From Argopecten irradians (Eukaryota; Mollusca; Bivalvia; Pectinida; Pectinidae): a DNA stretch of 64,000 nt. Numbering within the stretch: position 1 is the stretch's first letter; every line of letters begins with the position of its first letter. Positions 62,575 through 64,000 of this stretch are shown one piece after another. The stretch is from positions 15,309,765 to 15,373,764 of the forward strand of contig NC_091137.1 in NCBI RefSeq assembly GCF_041381155.1, read 5' to 3'. A model generated the notes under the pieces. It did no database searches. It was not told the DNA's origin and was given only the letters and a program-made list of their open reading frames with translations. Both the position numbers and the translations under genes were made by a program.

Positions 62575-64000
62575 AAAACGACCAAATCTTGCATCATCTA
62601 AATATTCTAACTTCAACATGTTAGACTTTATCTTTGAACTATTTTGGTTTTGTTTCTTTTTTAAATGTTTACACAATAAATGCATTGAGTCTGTATTCAG
62701 AGTTGGGTATCATTTTTTATTTTTACGTTATATGTAGGGGAGATATTTTGCACCAACTTATTTTATTAGTGACTTGCAATTAAGCATACAATGGTAAAGG
62801 CGTTCGCAGGGTTTGCGCAGGTGTTCCATAAATGGAATGAACAACAGAATCAATGGCCAAAATATGGTATGCAATTAATTATTCCTAGTAATCTTACATT
62901 TAAAAAAAATAATCCCCGGAAGTGTACATAAAAACTTCAAAGTTGGCAACATAAAAGCTAGTTAAATCAAGCACTTATTTCGATATAATTTAAATGTTCT
63001 ACCATTGCAATATATCCGAGTAGTGAGCAATATATCCAAACAATATCTAATAAAACTGTCATTTCCTTCTTTGCCTCAGTAAAATTGCGTCTAAAAAATT
63101 ACAAGTCTACAATTAAGATAAATTTCTCTATAATGATGGCATGGAAAATATTTTAGACAATTAACATAGGATGCAAAAATAGTTCTTAGTCACTGTCAGT
63201 AAAGAAGGTTAAAGGAATCTGGGTGCAAGAGAGTACATGTATGTACCTATGACTCAGGGGGCGGTCCTGCGGCATTGGGGAGAGCTCAATGCGAGAAAAT
63301 GGTCGACGATAGTTGTATACACTTTTTCAATCAATCATAGACAAAGATATTGAGAGGAAAATTAAAAACCAACATTTTTTTCATGTAGTAATTTCCATTC
63401 TATCCAAGAGATGTGTTGATCGGAGGCAAAGATACACAATTTGTTCAAACTAAGCCTCATAAGTCATGTGAGTTGGTTGATTTGTTAACGTTTTCGTTTT
63501 CAAAATACAAAGCATGCAGTGATTTTACTTAGATTACAATTCCCTATTTTAGCTGGGGACGGCGCTTGACTGCATATATACCTTTCTGTAATCTTCAGAA
63601 TGATCTTCTTATGTAAAATGAATTTAGATGAGTCTAATTTGCATTTACATGTTTTATAAGTCATATACGTCCCTGTTTTTTGGTGATATTTACACCAGAG
63701 ACTTGATCTCTTTTAAACATATATAGTTTGATATCTTCAATCATAAGCTTTGAAATAAATTTTGATTAAGATATTTTTTGGTGATATCATCATTTTTGGT
63801 GGTATTCCTATCAACATGAGATCTACACTGAAATCACGCAAAATTTGCAGATAATGTGTCATAATTCATGTTGTCAGAAACATTTTAATTTTCAATCTGT
63901 TTTAGTGTTTTTACACACAGAATAATTGCTTGTTTTTATTTTCATCCAGTAAAGGACTAGATATGGTAATGGCTCTTTTTGGCCCCTAAATCTACCAAAT
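62575..64000. other. Right-edge stretch without recognised gene
   Basis: AT-rich DNA with no clear exon, repeat end or tandem array in either direction. Coding exons of a gene lying beyond the edge cannot be excluded. Confidence 0.4.

Overview
The window is animal nuclear DNA, AT-rich, with small phase-matched exons separated by long introns. It very probably comes from a bivalve mollusc. The main reason is the dense set of elements built like the bivalve 'pearl'/CvA (Helentron-type) repeats: a short palindromic 5' end, a tandem core of roughly 150-180 bp units, an ACGG-type microsatellite, and a 3' hairpin. A mollusc-type tRNA-derived SINE ending in a GTTAATAGGACGT tail agrees with this. I cannot name the species.

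Five protein-coding genes can be read by joining exons whose splice phases agree. (1) On the minus strand, from 15943 off the left edge, lies a protein of more than 757 residues with the order ARM repeats - extended Tudor - ARM repeats - basic and acidic linkers - Schlafen AlbA_2 domain. This is the most unusual gene here, because it joins a piRNA-type reader (Tudor) to a nuclease-type fold (Schlafen). (2) On the plus strand, 21882-29544, is the proteasome beta-2 (PSMB7-like) subunit, with all catalytic residues but apparently no C-terminal tail. (3) On the minus strand, 38306-39979, is a PLPP6-type polyisoprenoid diphosphate phosphatase. (4) Head-to-head with it, on the plus strand at 40480-43882, is a FAM78 protein. 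A CRE and an E-box lie in the 500 bp between the two start codons. (5) On the minus strand, 49541-56516, is a NEK6/NEK7-type kinase with an unusual Q/P/H-rich tail.

The rest is mostly repeats. Pearl-like elements of at least six families lie at 1750-3460, 3665-4828, 5208-6907, 7112-7812, 10691-11785, 16074-20811, 34440-35160, 40999-42139, 50105-50690, 52270-53243, 55798-56205, 58519-59985 and 61768-62574. DNA transposon relics with inverted ends include a TTAA-flanked MITE family, a hAT-like element with an 8-bp target duplication, a pogo/Tigger-like element holding a nested insertion, and several foldback elements. There are two intronic minisatellites (36 bp and 83/89 bp), a 1.2-kb tandem segmental duplication, a duplicated stretch upstream of PSMB7, and SINEs. 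I saw no rRNA, CRISPR, retrovirus or LTR element.

The genes are housekeeping or regulatory loci with no evident shared pathway; the clearest structural link is the divergent PLPP6/FAM78 promoter. Exon joins are inferred from splice consensus, reading phase and family similarity recalled from memory. No alignment or transcript data were available.
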